Of a stretch of 37,769 bases of DNA, positions 7,577 through 15,111 are shown in pieces (the stretch's first letter is position 1; every line of letters begins with the position of its first letter). Source of the DNA: an uncultured Prevotella sp. (GTDB lineage Bacteria > Bacteroidota > Bacteroidia > Bacteroidales > Bacteroidaceae); assembly GCA_902477645.1 (NCBI GenBank), contig CABSIA010000013.1:1-37769 (forward strand), written 5' to 3'. A program made the translations under genes and the position numbers. A model generated the notes under the pieces. It did no database searches. It saw nothing but the letters and a program-made list of their open reading frames with translations, and was not told where the DNA came from.

Positions 7577-9094
7577 TTAGTCTACAATAAGGTTCTCACC
7601 TGTCATCTCTGCAGGCTGCTCCAATCCAAGAATATGGAGAATTGAGGGAGCGACATCTGCAAGACGTCCGTCCTTTACCGTTGCCGAGTTATTGTCGGTA
7701 ACGTAGATAAACGGAACAGGATTCAAAGAGTGTGCGGTGTTCGGAGTACCGTCCTCATTAATTGCGTTGTCGGCATTTCCATGGTCTGCAATGATGATAG
7801 CCTCATAGCCGTTAGCCTTAGCAGCCTCGATAACTTCCTTTACGCAGTTGTCAACAGCATATACAGCCTTTGCTATAGCATTGTAAACACCAGTATGTCC
7901 AACCATGTCGCCGTTTGCGAAGTTTACAACGATGAAATCGTATTCCTGAGTGTTGATAGCACCGACAAGCTTGTCTTTAACCTCGTAGGCTGACATCTCC
8001 GGCTTGAGGTCGTAGGTGGCAACCTTTGGTGACGGAACGAGTATGCGGTCCTCGTTCTCGTATGGAGCCTCACGGCCTCCGTTGAAGAAGAATGTCACGT
8101 GGGCATACTTCTCGGTCTCTGCCGTGTGGAGCTGCTTCTTGCCATTGGCAGAAAGGAACTCCCCGAGAGTGTTTGTAACGTTCTCTTTCGGGAATAGGAT
8201 GTTTACGCCAGTGAAGTTGGCGTCGTATGGAGTCATGCAGAAATACTGCAGACCAGGTATTGTATTCATGCCCTCTTCCGGCATATCCTGCTGAGTGAGC
8301 ACATGTGTAAGCTCTTTTGCACGGTCGTTGCGGAAGTTGATGAAGATAACAACGTCACCCTCGCCGATTGTTCCGTCAACAGTAGAGTTGCATATTGCCT
8401 TTACGAACTCGTCGGTAACACCCTCATCATAGCTCTCCTGCATAGCCTGCACCATGTCGGCCGACTTCTTGCCCTCGCCCTTTACGAGCAGGTCGTAAGC
8501 CTCTTTCACACGGTTCCATCGCTTATCGCGGTCCATGGCATAGAAACGTCCGATGATACTTGCAATGTGTGCACCGTTGGCATCGCAGCATTTCTGCACA
8601 TCCTCTATGAAGCCCTTACCGCTCTTCGGATCGGTGTCTCGGCCGTCCATGAAACAATGTACAAACACCTTGTCGAGACCATATTCCTTACCAATCTCGA
8701 TGAGTTTGAACAGGTGGTCGAGTGAAGAGTGTACGCCACCGGTAGATGTCAATCCCATCAGGTGCAGTTTCTTGCCATTGTTGCGGGCATAGCTGTAAGC
8801 CTTTATAATCTCCTTGTTCTCAAGTATGCTGCCGCTCTTGCAAGCCTTGTTGATTTTAACAAGATCCTGGTATACGATACGTCCAGCACCAATATTGAGG
8901 TGACCTACCTCTGAGTTACCCATCTGTCCGTCGGGCAAACCAACATCCTCGCCAGACGCCTGAAGAGAAGAGTGTGCTGAAATAGCTGTGAGATAATCAA
9001 GATAAGGAGTTGGTGTGTTGTAGATAACATCGCCTTTACCATGCTGACCGATTCCCCATCCGTCGAGAATCATCAATAACGCTTTCTTTGCCAT
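7577..9094 (-). CDS. gpmI: 2,3-bisphosphoglycerate-independent phosphoglycerate mutase
   Basis: Interconverts 3-phosphoglycerate and 2-phosphoglycerate in glycolysis and gluconeogenesis, using two Mn2+ and a phosphoserine intermediate. The 505-residue length is normal for iPGM. Metal-binding Asp11 lies in LMILDGWG; the phosphorylated serine is Ser61 in GQMGNSEVGHLN. The substrate-binding part includes GVHSSLDHL, HCFMDGRDTDP and FINFRNDRAKEL. The C-terminal metal ligands are in NFANGDMVGHTG and IADHGNAD. Start at ATG 9094. It is transcribed alone from a near-consensus promoter at 9133-9163. Confidence 0.97.
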   Translation of the reverse strand: MAKKALLMILDGWGIGQHGKGDVIYNTPTPYLDYLTAISAHSSLQASGEDVGLPDGQMGNSEVGHLNIGAGRIVYQDLVKINKACKSGSILENKEIIKAYSYARNNGKKLHLMGLTSTGGVHSSLDHLFKLIEIGKEYGLDKVFVHCFMDGRDTDPKSGKGFIEDVQKCCDANGAHIASIIGRFYAMDRDKRWNRVKEAYDLLVKGEGKKSADMVQAMQESYDEGVTDEFVKAICNSTVDGTIGEGDVVIFINFRNDRAKELTHVLTQQDMPEEGMNTIPGLQYFCMTPYDANFTGVNILFPKENVTNTLGEFLSANGKKQLHTAETEKYAHVTFFFNGGREAPYENEDRILVPSPKVATYDLKPEMSAYEVKDKLVGAINTQEYDFIVVNFANGDMVGHTGVYNAIAKAVYAVDNCVKEVIEAAKANGYEAIIIADHGNADNAINEDGTPNTAHSLNPVPFIYVTDNNSATVKDGRLADVAPSILHILGLEQPAEMTGENLIVD

Positions 9095-9132
9095 AGTTTT
9101 TATTCTGTTTTAATTAGTTTTCTATCTGGATG

Positions 9133-9163
9133 CAAAATTACTATAATTCATCGGAAACACAAA
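9133..9163 (-). promoter_or_regulatory. Bacteroidetes-type promoter of gpmI
   Basis: On the minus strand TTTG (9163-9160) is followed after 19 bases by TAATTTTG (9140-9133). This fits the Bacteroides sigma-ABfr consensus TTTG-N19/21-TAnnTTTG and lies about 40 bases before the gpmI ATG. It is the best-matching promoter in the window. Confidence 0.7.
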
Positions 9164-9198
9164 ATCAGACGCTGTTTATTTTGTCTTACGCCTTCTTC

Positions 9199-10176
9199 CT
9201 ACAAATCATTTACAACATCTATTGGCAATGTAGTCATTTCTGCTATCTGTCCAGACGAAACTCCAGCCTCCTTCATAGCCTTGGCAGAAGCTAACAATGC
9301 CGCTTGCTGTTGCGCCAGCTGAGCGTCCTTCTGCTCTATCTGCGCACTCTGATGCTCTATCTGCGCACTCTGATGCTCTATCTGCGCATTTTGCTCAGCT
9401 ATGCGCTGATCACGCATCATAATAGCAGTGTCCCTGTTTTCTATGGCAGAGAAATACTCATCCTCAACATTCATTTCATGCCGGAGATTTGTATCAGAAG
9501 CTGCAGAAAGAAGACGGTGAAGGATATGTTCCATTTCCTGATCACCCATGTAATCATCTTCATCAATATTGAGCACCTGATGATTGTCTTTATTCTTGTT
9601 TTTCTGATCAAACACGCTCAGCACCTTTGTCAAACGGTTGTTCACTTGGCCGTGCAAAAGAGGTATCTGGACAATGATGCTATTGTGAGTCAGGCTTTCA
9701 ACAAACGGGTCGGGCATGCCATCCGTAACCTCATTGCCGTTATAATCATACGACTTATGGCTTACGTAAAGCACAGGCTCCTTGATATTTCCCACGCGGT
9801 GTCCCAACAGATACACAGCAATCATCGGAATGCCATAACCATTAGGCGCACTGTCTTTGTCTATATTTTCAGGATTGGCATACTGTGTACCAAGATACTG
9901 GCGAAAGCGAAGAGTCTCCGTTTCAAGCCATGTTTTCTGTAATTCTATCAGAACCAGCTTTAGGCTGCCGTCTTCCTGACGAACCTTTGCCCCAAAGTCG
10001 ATACGGAACATCGAAATTTTATCACGGCTGCCATTAGTGTACTCATGTTTGCGAACATCGACCTCCACCACTTCCTTTTTAAGGAGAGCCGACAATATTG
10101 TCTTTGCGACACGCACATCTTCCATAAGATATTTGAAGACTGCGTCATAAATCGGGTTTGCTATACTTATTATCAT
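9199..10176 (-). CDS. PD-(D/E)XK nuclease family (PDDEXK_2, transposase-like) protein (325 aa)
   Basis: Resembles the Rpn/PDDEXK_2 family, often labelled nuclease-family transposase. The N-terminus (NPIYDAVFKYLMED) is typical. The core has Asp60 in FRIDFGAKV and an ELQ motif at 78-80 (LVLIELQKTW), where the family commonly carries Q in place of the usual Lys. The C-terminal third is a predicted coiled coil (AEQNAQIEHQSAQIEHQ) built partly from exact 7-residue repeats. It ends in SSGQIAEMTTLPIDVVNDL. The ATG at 10176 lies 14 bases past the M6 protease stop. TAATTTTG at 10190-10183 sits so close to the ATG that a leaderless transcript or a later start is possible. No terminal inverted repeats or target duplications are visible, so current mobility is not supported. 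Confidence 0.8.
   Translation of the reverse strand: MIISIANPIYDAVFKYLMEDVRVAKTILSALLKKEVVEVDVRKHEYTNGSRDKISMFRIDFGAKVRQEDGSLKLVLIELQKTWLETETLRFRQYLGTQYANPENIDKDSAPNGYGIPMIAVYLLGHRVGNIKEPVLYVSHKSYDYNGNEVTDGMPDPFVESLTHNSIIVQIPLLHGQVNNRLTKVLSVFDQKNKNKDNHQVLNIDEDDYMGDQEMEHILHRLLSAASDTNLRHEMNVEDEYFSAIENRDTAIMMRDQRIAEQNAQIEHQSAQIEHQSAQIEQKDAQLAQQQAALLASAKAMKEAGVSSGQIAEMTTLPIDVVNDL
9332..9388 (-). repeat. 21-bp tandem repeat within the PDDEXK_2 gene
   Basis: About 2.7 copies of a 21-bp unit (plus-strand TGCTCTATCTGCGCACTCTG then A) start at 9332, 9353 and 9374. The first two copies are identical. Each unit encodes seven residues (IEHQSAQ type), so unit gain or loss keeps the frame and changes coiled-coil length by one heptad. 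Confidence 0.9.
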
Positions 10177-10190
10177 ACGTTACAAAATTA

Positions 10191-12377
10191 TTATCTTTTT
10201 TGGTTATTTCTCTGTATCACCTTACGAACCGTTCCGTTGGAATATCTGACGATATTAACGCCAGGGCAAAGCCCCTGACGGGGAGTGCCACTAACAGAAT
10301 ATACAGCCACAGGAACCACTGTTGACATATCTATACCATCGACAGAAGTGGCGACAGTCGCCACATAAACATCATCGAGGAAGAACCGCTTTGCAGGAGC
10401 AAACTTTACTTTTATAGGTCCTGCACCTGTTATGGTCGCAGTGAAATCGGTCCATTCACCCTCAGACATTGTGAATGTAGACGGAGAAATTATTGCACCG
10501 CCAGTTACAGACAATGTGAGCGACTTGCCGTCGGTTCCCCACGGCACGGCACGGAAAGTGAGAGTCGCCTCACCGTCGACGTTGATAGCGGGCGAGGTTA
10601 CTGTACCCTGAACTTTTGAGTTTCCAAATTTTGCACATTTGTCGGCACCAAAAGCTTTCTCCGCTATCCAGCCCTCGTTATCTGCTATGAATCCTTTGTT
10701 GGCAACTGAGGCACTTCCACCGAAAACACCATCATTGCCGCCTGTGCCTGCACACTGGTCAAAAGTCTCGCAAAACAACAAATCGCCCGAAGGCTGATTG
10801 GGCTTGATTGCATAATAGTTTTGTCCAAACTCCATCGATGCCGTACCGTCAGCGGCTATCGAAATATTTCTGATTGCCACATCCATAAACTTTTTTCCGT
10901 CGGTATTGGCTGTATATGTAGCAGAAGCAGGAACAGAATATGCGGTTATGCTGTCGTTGCCGACATAGGGATATGGGTCGCCAGTATAGGTTACTTTTGA
11001 ATACGACTGTGTATATGGCGAGAAATACTTGCTGTCATCATCGTTGTCGGCATGCAGAATGGTTAGCCTCTGATGATTGTTTTTCACTCCAGAGTAGATG
11101 TCTTGCCCTGTAGAGTTCACATAGTTACAAGCCCAGAGATTTTCATCGTAGTCGACATGGAGCACCAAAACACCCGATGCGGGCAATGCAGCATCCCATC
11201 CTAACTGCTGACGGTTTTCAACAAGATAGTATTCATCGGCATTGCCGCTGTTCACAAGTTTATAAGCCTCGCCATTTTCAGCCAACGCTTCCATGCCAGT
11301 GACGGTTAAGTTGTCGCCACGGCTTACTTCTATAGGGGCGAGCCAGCCACTCACCATGCGCTCATAGCTTGTGTAACCAGCCGGCAAATATCCGTCTGCG
11401 TTATAGCTTCCGTAGTCCATAAGATCCCACGGTCCCATGCCGAAGTTGCCGTCATAGTTTACATCGTACATATCGGGAAGTCCCATACAGTGCGAGAACT
11501 CGTGGCACATTGTGCCTATGCCGCTTGTAGAGCCGTCACCATTGAGCTCTGAGCTGCATGCGTAAGTGTCGACCTTTACTCCGTCAAGAGTTAAGGGACC
11601 CGTAATGGAAGAGCCAGATAATGCCCACTCATGAGGCCAAACCGTGTTGTCTTTATTGTAGGTGTCGGCCTCACCATAGCCGGCATAAACGACATACACC
11701 TGATCAACCTCACCATCGCCATCCCAGTCGTAGTCGGCAAAATTCACCTCGGAATCAATGGCCTTACAGCCCTCGACAACCATCAACTCAGGACGGACAT
11801 CCTGCCCGTAAGCATCATTTGCCCCATAGTATGCCATGTTATTGGACAAGGTAACAGGACCCACAACATCGAAGTCAAGCTCAAATTTGCCACGGCTCTG
11901 CGCAAGGAAATAGTCTTTTACCGAACCCTGGAACTTTCCTTCACTGTAGTTCTCCTTGTTAGAGATATCATCAAACAGCTGCTGAGGATTTTCCGATTTG
12001 AACTTCACGTCGGTATACTCGGCCAAAATTACGAGTCCTTTTTTCTTTCCCGTAAACACTTCTGAGGCCTTTCCTGCCGTGAGCCTTGATGTCCTCTTGG
12101 TATTTGCCTTTGCACGTTTGCCATTCGAGCGGCTTGAGAGCTTGGCTAAGGCATCTTGTGAGGCAAGGCGAAACAAGCCGTTCTCTTCAGCAGGAAAATA
12201 TTTGTTGCCAAGCGAGTCTTGCCAGCAATGCATAAACTCATCACCGACAAGGGTTACTCTCACGGTAGAGCCATCAGTGAGTTTTATAAACTTGTTTGTT
12301 CCTCGCTTGGCCGGTATTGCCATTGCCGTAAGCAAGGAAAATGTCAATAGTGAAGTTGTAAAAAATCTATTTCTCAT
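10191..12377 (-). CDS. Secreted M6-type metalloprotease with T9SS-like tail (728 aa)
   Basis: Predicted secreted zinc endopeptidase of the M6 (immune inhibitor A-like) group. The best start is ATG 12377 (MRNRFFTTSLLTFSLLTAMA, signal peptide); the frame extends 16 codons upstream but that would bury the signal and cross the promoter. Residues about 25-95 look like a propeptide (KFIKLTDGSTVRVTLVGDEF). The protease core contains GLVILAEYTDVKF, YDWDGDGEVDQVYVVYAGYGE and the zinc motif HEFSHCMGLPD with His292, Glu293 and His296. GPWDLMDYGSYN resembles the Met-turn region. A C-terminal beta domain (about 540-680, LLFCETFDQCAGTGGNDG) may bind substrate. The end (VYSVSGTPRQGLCPGVNIVR ...) resembles a sorting domain. 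Likely role: extracellular protein digestion. Confidence 0.9.
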   Translation of the reverse strand: MRNRFFTTSLLTFSLLTAMAIPAKRGTNKFIKLTDGSTVRVTLVGDEFMHCWQDSLGNKYFPAEENGLFRLASQDALAKLSSRSNGKRAKANTKRTSRLTAGKASEVFTGKKKGLVILAEYTDVKFKSENPQQLFDDISNKENYSEGKFQGSVKDYFLAQSRGKFELDFDVVGPVTLSNNMAYYGANDAYGQDVRPELMVVEGCKAIDSEVNFADYDWDGDGEVDQVYVVYAGYGEADTYNKDNTVWPHEWALSGSSITGPLTLDGVKVDTYACSSELNGDGSTSGIGTMCHEFSHCMGLPDMYDVNYDGNFGMGPWDLMDYGSYNADGYLPAGYTSYERMVSGWLAPIEVSRGDNLTVTGMEALAENGEAYKLVNSGNADEYYLVENRQQLGWDAALPASGVLVLHVDYDENLWACNYVNSTGQDIYSGVKNNHQRLTILHADNDDDSKYFSPYTQSYSKVTYTGDPYPYVGNDSITAYSVPASATYTANTDGKKFMDVAIRNISIAADGTASMEFGQNYYAIKPNQPSGDLLFCETFDQCAGTGGNDGVFGGSASVANKGFIADNEGWIAEKAFGADKCAKFGNSKVQGTVTSPAINVDGEATLTFRAVPWGTDGKSLTLSVTGGAIISPSTFTMSEGEWTDFTATITGAGPIKVKFAPAKRFFLDDVYVATVATSVDGIDMSTVVPVAVYSVSGTPRQGLCPGVNIVRYSNGTVRKVIQRNNQKR

Positions 12378-12412
12378 TGTCAATTTATCAAAAAGGAATA
12401 ATATTTTGGCAG

Positions 12413-12441
12413 CAAATATAGTCATTTTTCTTTAGATACAA
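12413..12441 (-). promoter_or_regulatory. Putative promoter of the M6 protease gene
   Basis: On the minus strand TTG (12441-12439) and TATATTTG (12420-12413) are separated by 18 bases, close to the Bacteroides -33/-7 pattern, about 35 bases before the ATG at 12377. Confidence 0.55.
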
Positions 12442-12466
12442 CATCATCGAATTGTTAAAACTCGTG

Positions 12467-15040
12467 TTATTGCCCATTGTTATAGTCGGAAATATTGTCG
12501 AGTTTTTCCAAATTCTCTGCGCTTACAGATGTCGAAAGCAACCTTTCAAGCTCAGAATACGACAAATGGCACGAAGGAGCAAACGCCTTTGAGCCGGCAT
12601 AGCGCAGCAGTCCTGCATAGAGTGCGCGGGTCTCGGGATGATTTAGCATCTGTTTACGGTCGCAGGCACAAACGAGCAGACGGCCCTTGCCGACTGTAAG
12701 TTCAAATATGAGTCCAAGTTTGTGGTTGCGCTCAACATTGTCTATGACCTGAACGATCGGCGAATAGCGATAGGGCAGCTTGTCGAGCACCACAGGGTGT
12801 GAGGCTTTTACTACATGGAACCACTGCCACGATGTGTGGTTGTCGGTTGGGAAATACTTGAATACCGGATGCTGCGGATTTGGAATGTAGAGTCCCATTG
12901 TACCTGGCGACACAGGTTTATGGTTGTTCTCACTGATAGTCTTGAACATACGGAAGTTCCAATAATCTGTCTGGAAAAGCGGGCCTATGGTCTGCGGAAA
13001 TTGCGAGATTGTATCTGCAGCCATCCACAACACTGTGGCTCCACGCTCAAGCAGGTCACCCACATATCCGTTCATAGCATCAACCACCATCACACCAGAG
13101 GCAGGTCTTTCCATTTCACTATCGTGAGGATATGTCCAGACATCGTAGCTGTTGCACCCCTCACCCACCCTCAGCGTAAGACGATAATGCCCGGGCTGCA
13201 AAGGCATAGGTATGGCAAGGGAGCCAAGATAGTGAAGATCGCTTTCGCTAAAATTTTGAACAGGCAACGTGCCCGACAGCGTAGGAGCTGGAATATCGAA
13301 GAACTGGCTCTGAGTGCGTTCGGGAGCGAGGGTCCAGATAAGCGCATTGTCTTTCACTCCGTTTGCGGAATAGTCGGCAACCAACACATCTGCTTTCAGT
13401 GTATCGGAGACATGGAGGCAAAAACTGTCGGTAACGAGCAGTGGCACCACATCGGAACACCACTGGCGCCACTCGTCGGGAGTAGTAATACCCTTGCTGT
13501 CCATAAAGGCGTCGAGTATTCCGACATAGGCACTTCCCTGTCCGGGATAGTCCTGAAGGTCGAGAAGCTGGAACCCCGCCATATTGCGTGTGCGCAGATC
13601 CATCTCGATATCAGCCTTATAGAGCTGCAGGCTCCATTTTCCGCTTGCCTTATGGAACTCTTTTGCAAGATGTCCCATATTAGCTTTTTCGAGCCTGCGG
13701 CGGAACACGTCCATATTGTACGGATAGAGTACGCCTTTGTATTTCGCCATCTCATCGTAGTCTGGATAGGTCTGAAACTGTCCCGTCTCATGACTAATAA
13801 CGGGCACGGTCGCACGGTCGCATGCATGGTCAAAATTCAAGGTTGTATTGAGTCCGTAATGGTTTATCATACCGCCATCGAAGGTATCGGCAAACGAGAA
13901 CGAGCCTCGTGTATGAGTAGAGAATGTACCCCATTTCTCGCCACCTATGCGACAGGTTGTGAAATAGTCTATACCGGGTTGTATACCCTTATAACCGAGA
14001 TTGTAGTTTGAGCCGAATGTGTAGAGCTTGTCGGGAGCAATGGCACGGAAATCGTTGACAAAGCGGCGCATCTCGTCTATAGAGCCACTGAGCTCATTGC
14101 CGAGCGCCATCATGACGAACGACGGATGATGACCGTATTCTTTCAAAATATTTACACCCTCCTTGTGAAGAAACTCCATAAGCACCTTGTCGGATGCATC
14201 GAAATTGCCCCAGAAAGGAAGCTCGGGCTGAAGATATATGCCAAGACTGTCGGCTGCCACAAAAGCAGCCTCAGGCGGACACCATGAGTGGAAACGCACA
14301 TGGTTGATACCATAGTCACGGCACTTGCCGAAATACGACATCCACGATTGTACATCCATAGGCACATGACCGGTAAGAGGCCAAACACAGGCATCGTGCT
14401 TACCACGGAGGAAGACACGGCGGCCGTTGGCATAGAAATGGTGACGGTCTGCAGTGAAATAGCGGAAACAGGGCAATGTATCGGCTACAGCCAGCGGCTG
14501 CATGCACTCTTCTGGCGAAGACAAAACAAGAGCCATTTTCCCGATTATGCCGTTCCAGTTAGTCTGTGTGTCGTCAACGTATGCATGGCTTCCAGACATG
14601 ACCTGCGGTGGCACACCGCCCTCGTTGTCTACAACAATAGTCAGAGTGTGTTTCCCGCCATTACGGAATGCCAGGGCATGTCGCTGCGGAGTTGAGATAT
14701 TGTTGCTGAAGCTTTGCTCCTCGCCGTCCACATACACAGTGGCGGGTTTGGTACGCTCAAGGAAGAGGGTTGCAGGACGGCCAGCCCAGCTACGTGGAAT
14801 GTCAACCTCACGTTCATATCGCGCCTTGCCTTTATAGGAAAAAAGGCGGGTCAAATGTGTCGTCTCGGCGGTGTTGTCGCAGGCTACACCAAGGAAATTT
14901 GTATCGGTAGTGCCGGGAAAGATTATTGTCTCGTCACCAAAGCGCCATTTGCCACTAAGGTCAATTTCGGTCTGGGCAAACAGCAATGGGGTATCAGGAA
15001 TAAGGAGTAAGAAGAATAGGAGTAAGGAAAAACGAGCCAT
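12467..15040 (-). CDS. Secreted glycoside hydrolase family 2 protein, apparently lacking the Ig-like domain (857 aa)
   Basis: Predicted exported retaining beta-glycosidase of GH2. The signal peptide is MARFSLLLFFLLLIPDTPLLFAQ. Residues 24-172 form the GH2 sugar-binding jelly roll (LSGKWRFGDETIIFPGTTDT ... WNGIIGKMALVL). The catalytic TIM barrel begins about 200 (FYANGRRVFLRGKHDACVW, then NHVRFHSWCPPEAAF). The acid/base is Glu316 in MALGNELSG and the nucleophile probably Glu418 in VISHETGQF. Only about 28 residues separate jelly roll and barrel, where GH2 usually has an Ig-like sandwich of about 100 residues. A C-terminal region of about 300 residues (from 560) includes GMVVDAMNGYVGDLLERGATVLWMA, which may be a glutamine-amidotransferase-like fold. 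Substrate is unknown; beta-galactoside or beta-glucuronide are possible. It follows the S46 gene and the hairpin at 15060-15099. Confidence 0.88.
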   Translation of the reverse strand: MARFSLLLFFLLLIPDTPLLFAQTEIDLSGKWRFGDETIIFPGTTDTNFLGVACDNTAETTHLTRLFSYKGKARYEREVDIPRSWAGRPATLFLERTKPATVYVDGEEQSFSNNISTPQRHALAFRNGGKHTLTIVVDNEGGVPPQVMSGSHAYVDDTQTNWNGIIGKMALVLSSPEECMQPLAVADTLPCFRYFTADRHHFYANGRRVFLRGKHDACVWPLTGHVPMDVQSWMSYFGKCRDYGINHVRFHSWCPPEAAFVAADSLGIYLQPELPFWGNFDASDKVLMEFLHKEGVNILKEYGHHPSFVMMALGNELSGSIDEMRRFVNDFRAIAPDKLYTFGSNYNLGYKGIQPGIDYFTTCRIGGEKWGTFSTHTRGSFSFADTFDGGMINHYGLNTTLNFDHACDRATVPVISHETGQFQTYPDYDEMAKYKGVLYPYNMDVFRRRLEKANMGHLAKEFHKASGKWSLQLYKADIEMDLRTRNMAGFQLLDLQDYPGQGSAYVGILDAFMDSKGITTPDEWRQWCSDVVPLLVTDSFCLHVSDTLKADVLVADYSANGVKDNALIWTLAPERTQSQFFDIPAPTLSGTLPVQNFSESDLHYLGSLAIPMPLQPGHYRLTLRVGEGCNSYDVWTYPHDSEMERPASGVMVVDAMNGYVGDLLERGATVLWMAADTISQFPQTIGPLFQTDYWNFRMFKTISENNHKPVSPGTMGLYIPNPQHPVFKYFPTDNHTSWQWFHVVKASHPVVLDKLPYRYSPIVQVIDNVERNHKLGLIFELTVGKGRLLVCACDRKQMLNHPETRALYAGLLRYAGSKAFAPSCHLSYSELERLLSTSVSAENLEKLDNISDYNNGQ

Positions 15041-15049
15041 AAGTTAAAG

Positions 15050-15099
15050 AGTAAAAAGAGAGGCTGTACGGCCGCTATATATACCGGACATACAGCCTC
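15050..15099 (-). terminator. Putative terminator after the S46 peptidase gene
   Basis: On the minus strand GAGGCTGTA pairs with TACAGCCTC around an imperfect inner stem containing GTCCGG and CGGCCG, followed by TCTCTTTTTAC. The GGCCGCTATA core resembles the inverted repeat at 27952-28046. It separates the S46 operon from GH2, which starts only 10 bases further on. Confidence 0.65.
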
Positions 15100-15111
15100 C
15101 TTAAAATAAAA

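Noticed and set aside
9199..10176. Active insertion sequence
   Set aside because: The protein family is called transposase-like, but no terminal inverted repeats or target duplication are seen.
12378..12425. 16-codon extension of the M6 protease
   Set aside because: It precedes a good signal peptide and overlaps the likely promoter at 12413-12441.
12815..14011. Long plus-strand ORF (398 codons) opposite the GH2 gene
   Set aside because: Antisense shadow of a clearly coding gene; no recognisable domain, start context or promoter.
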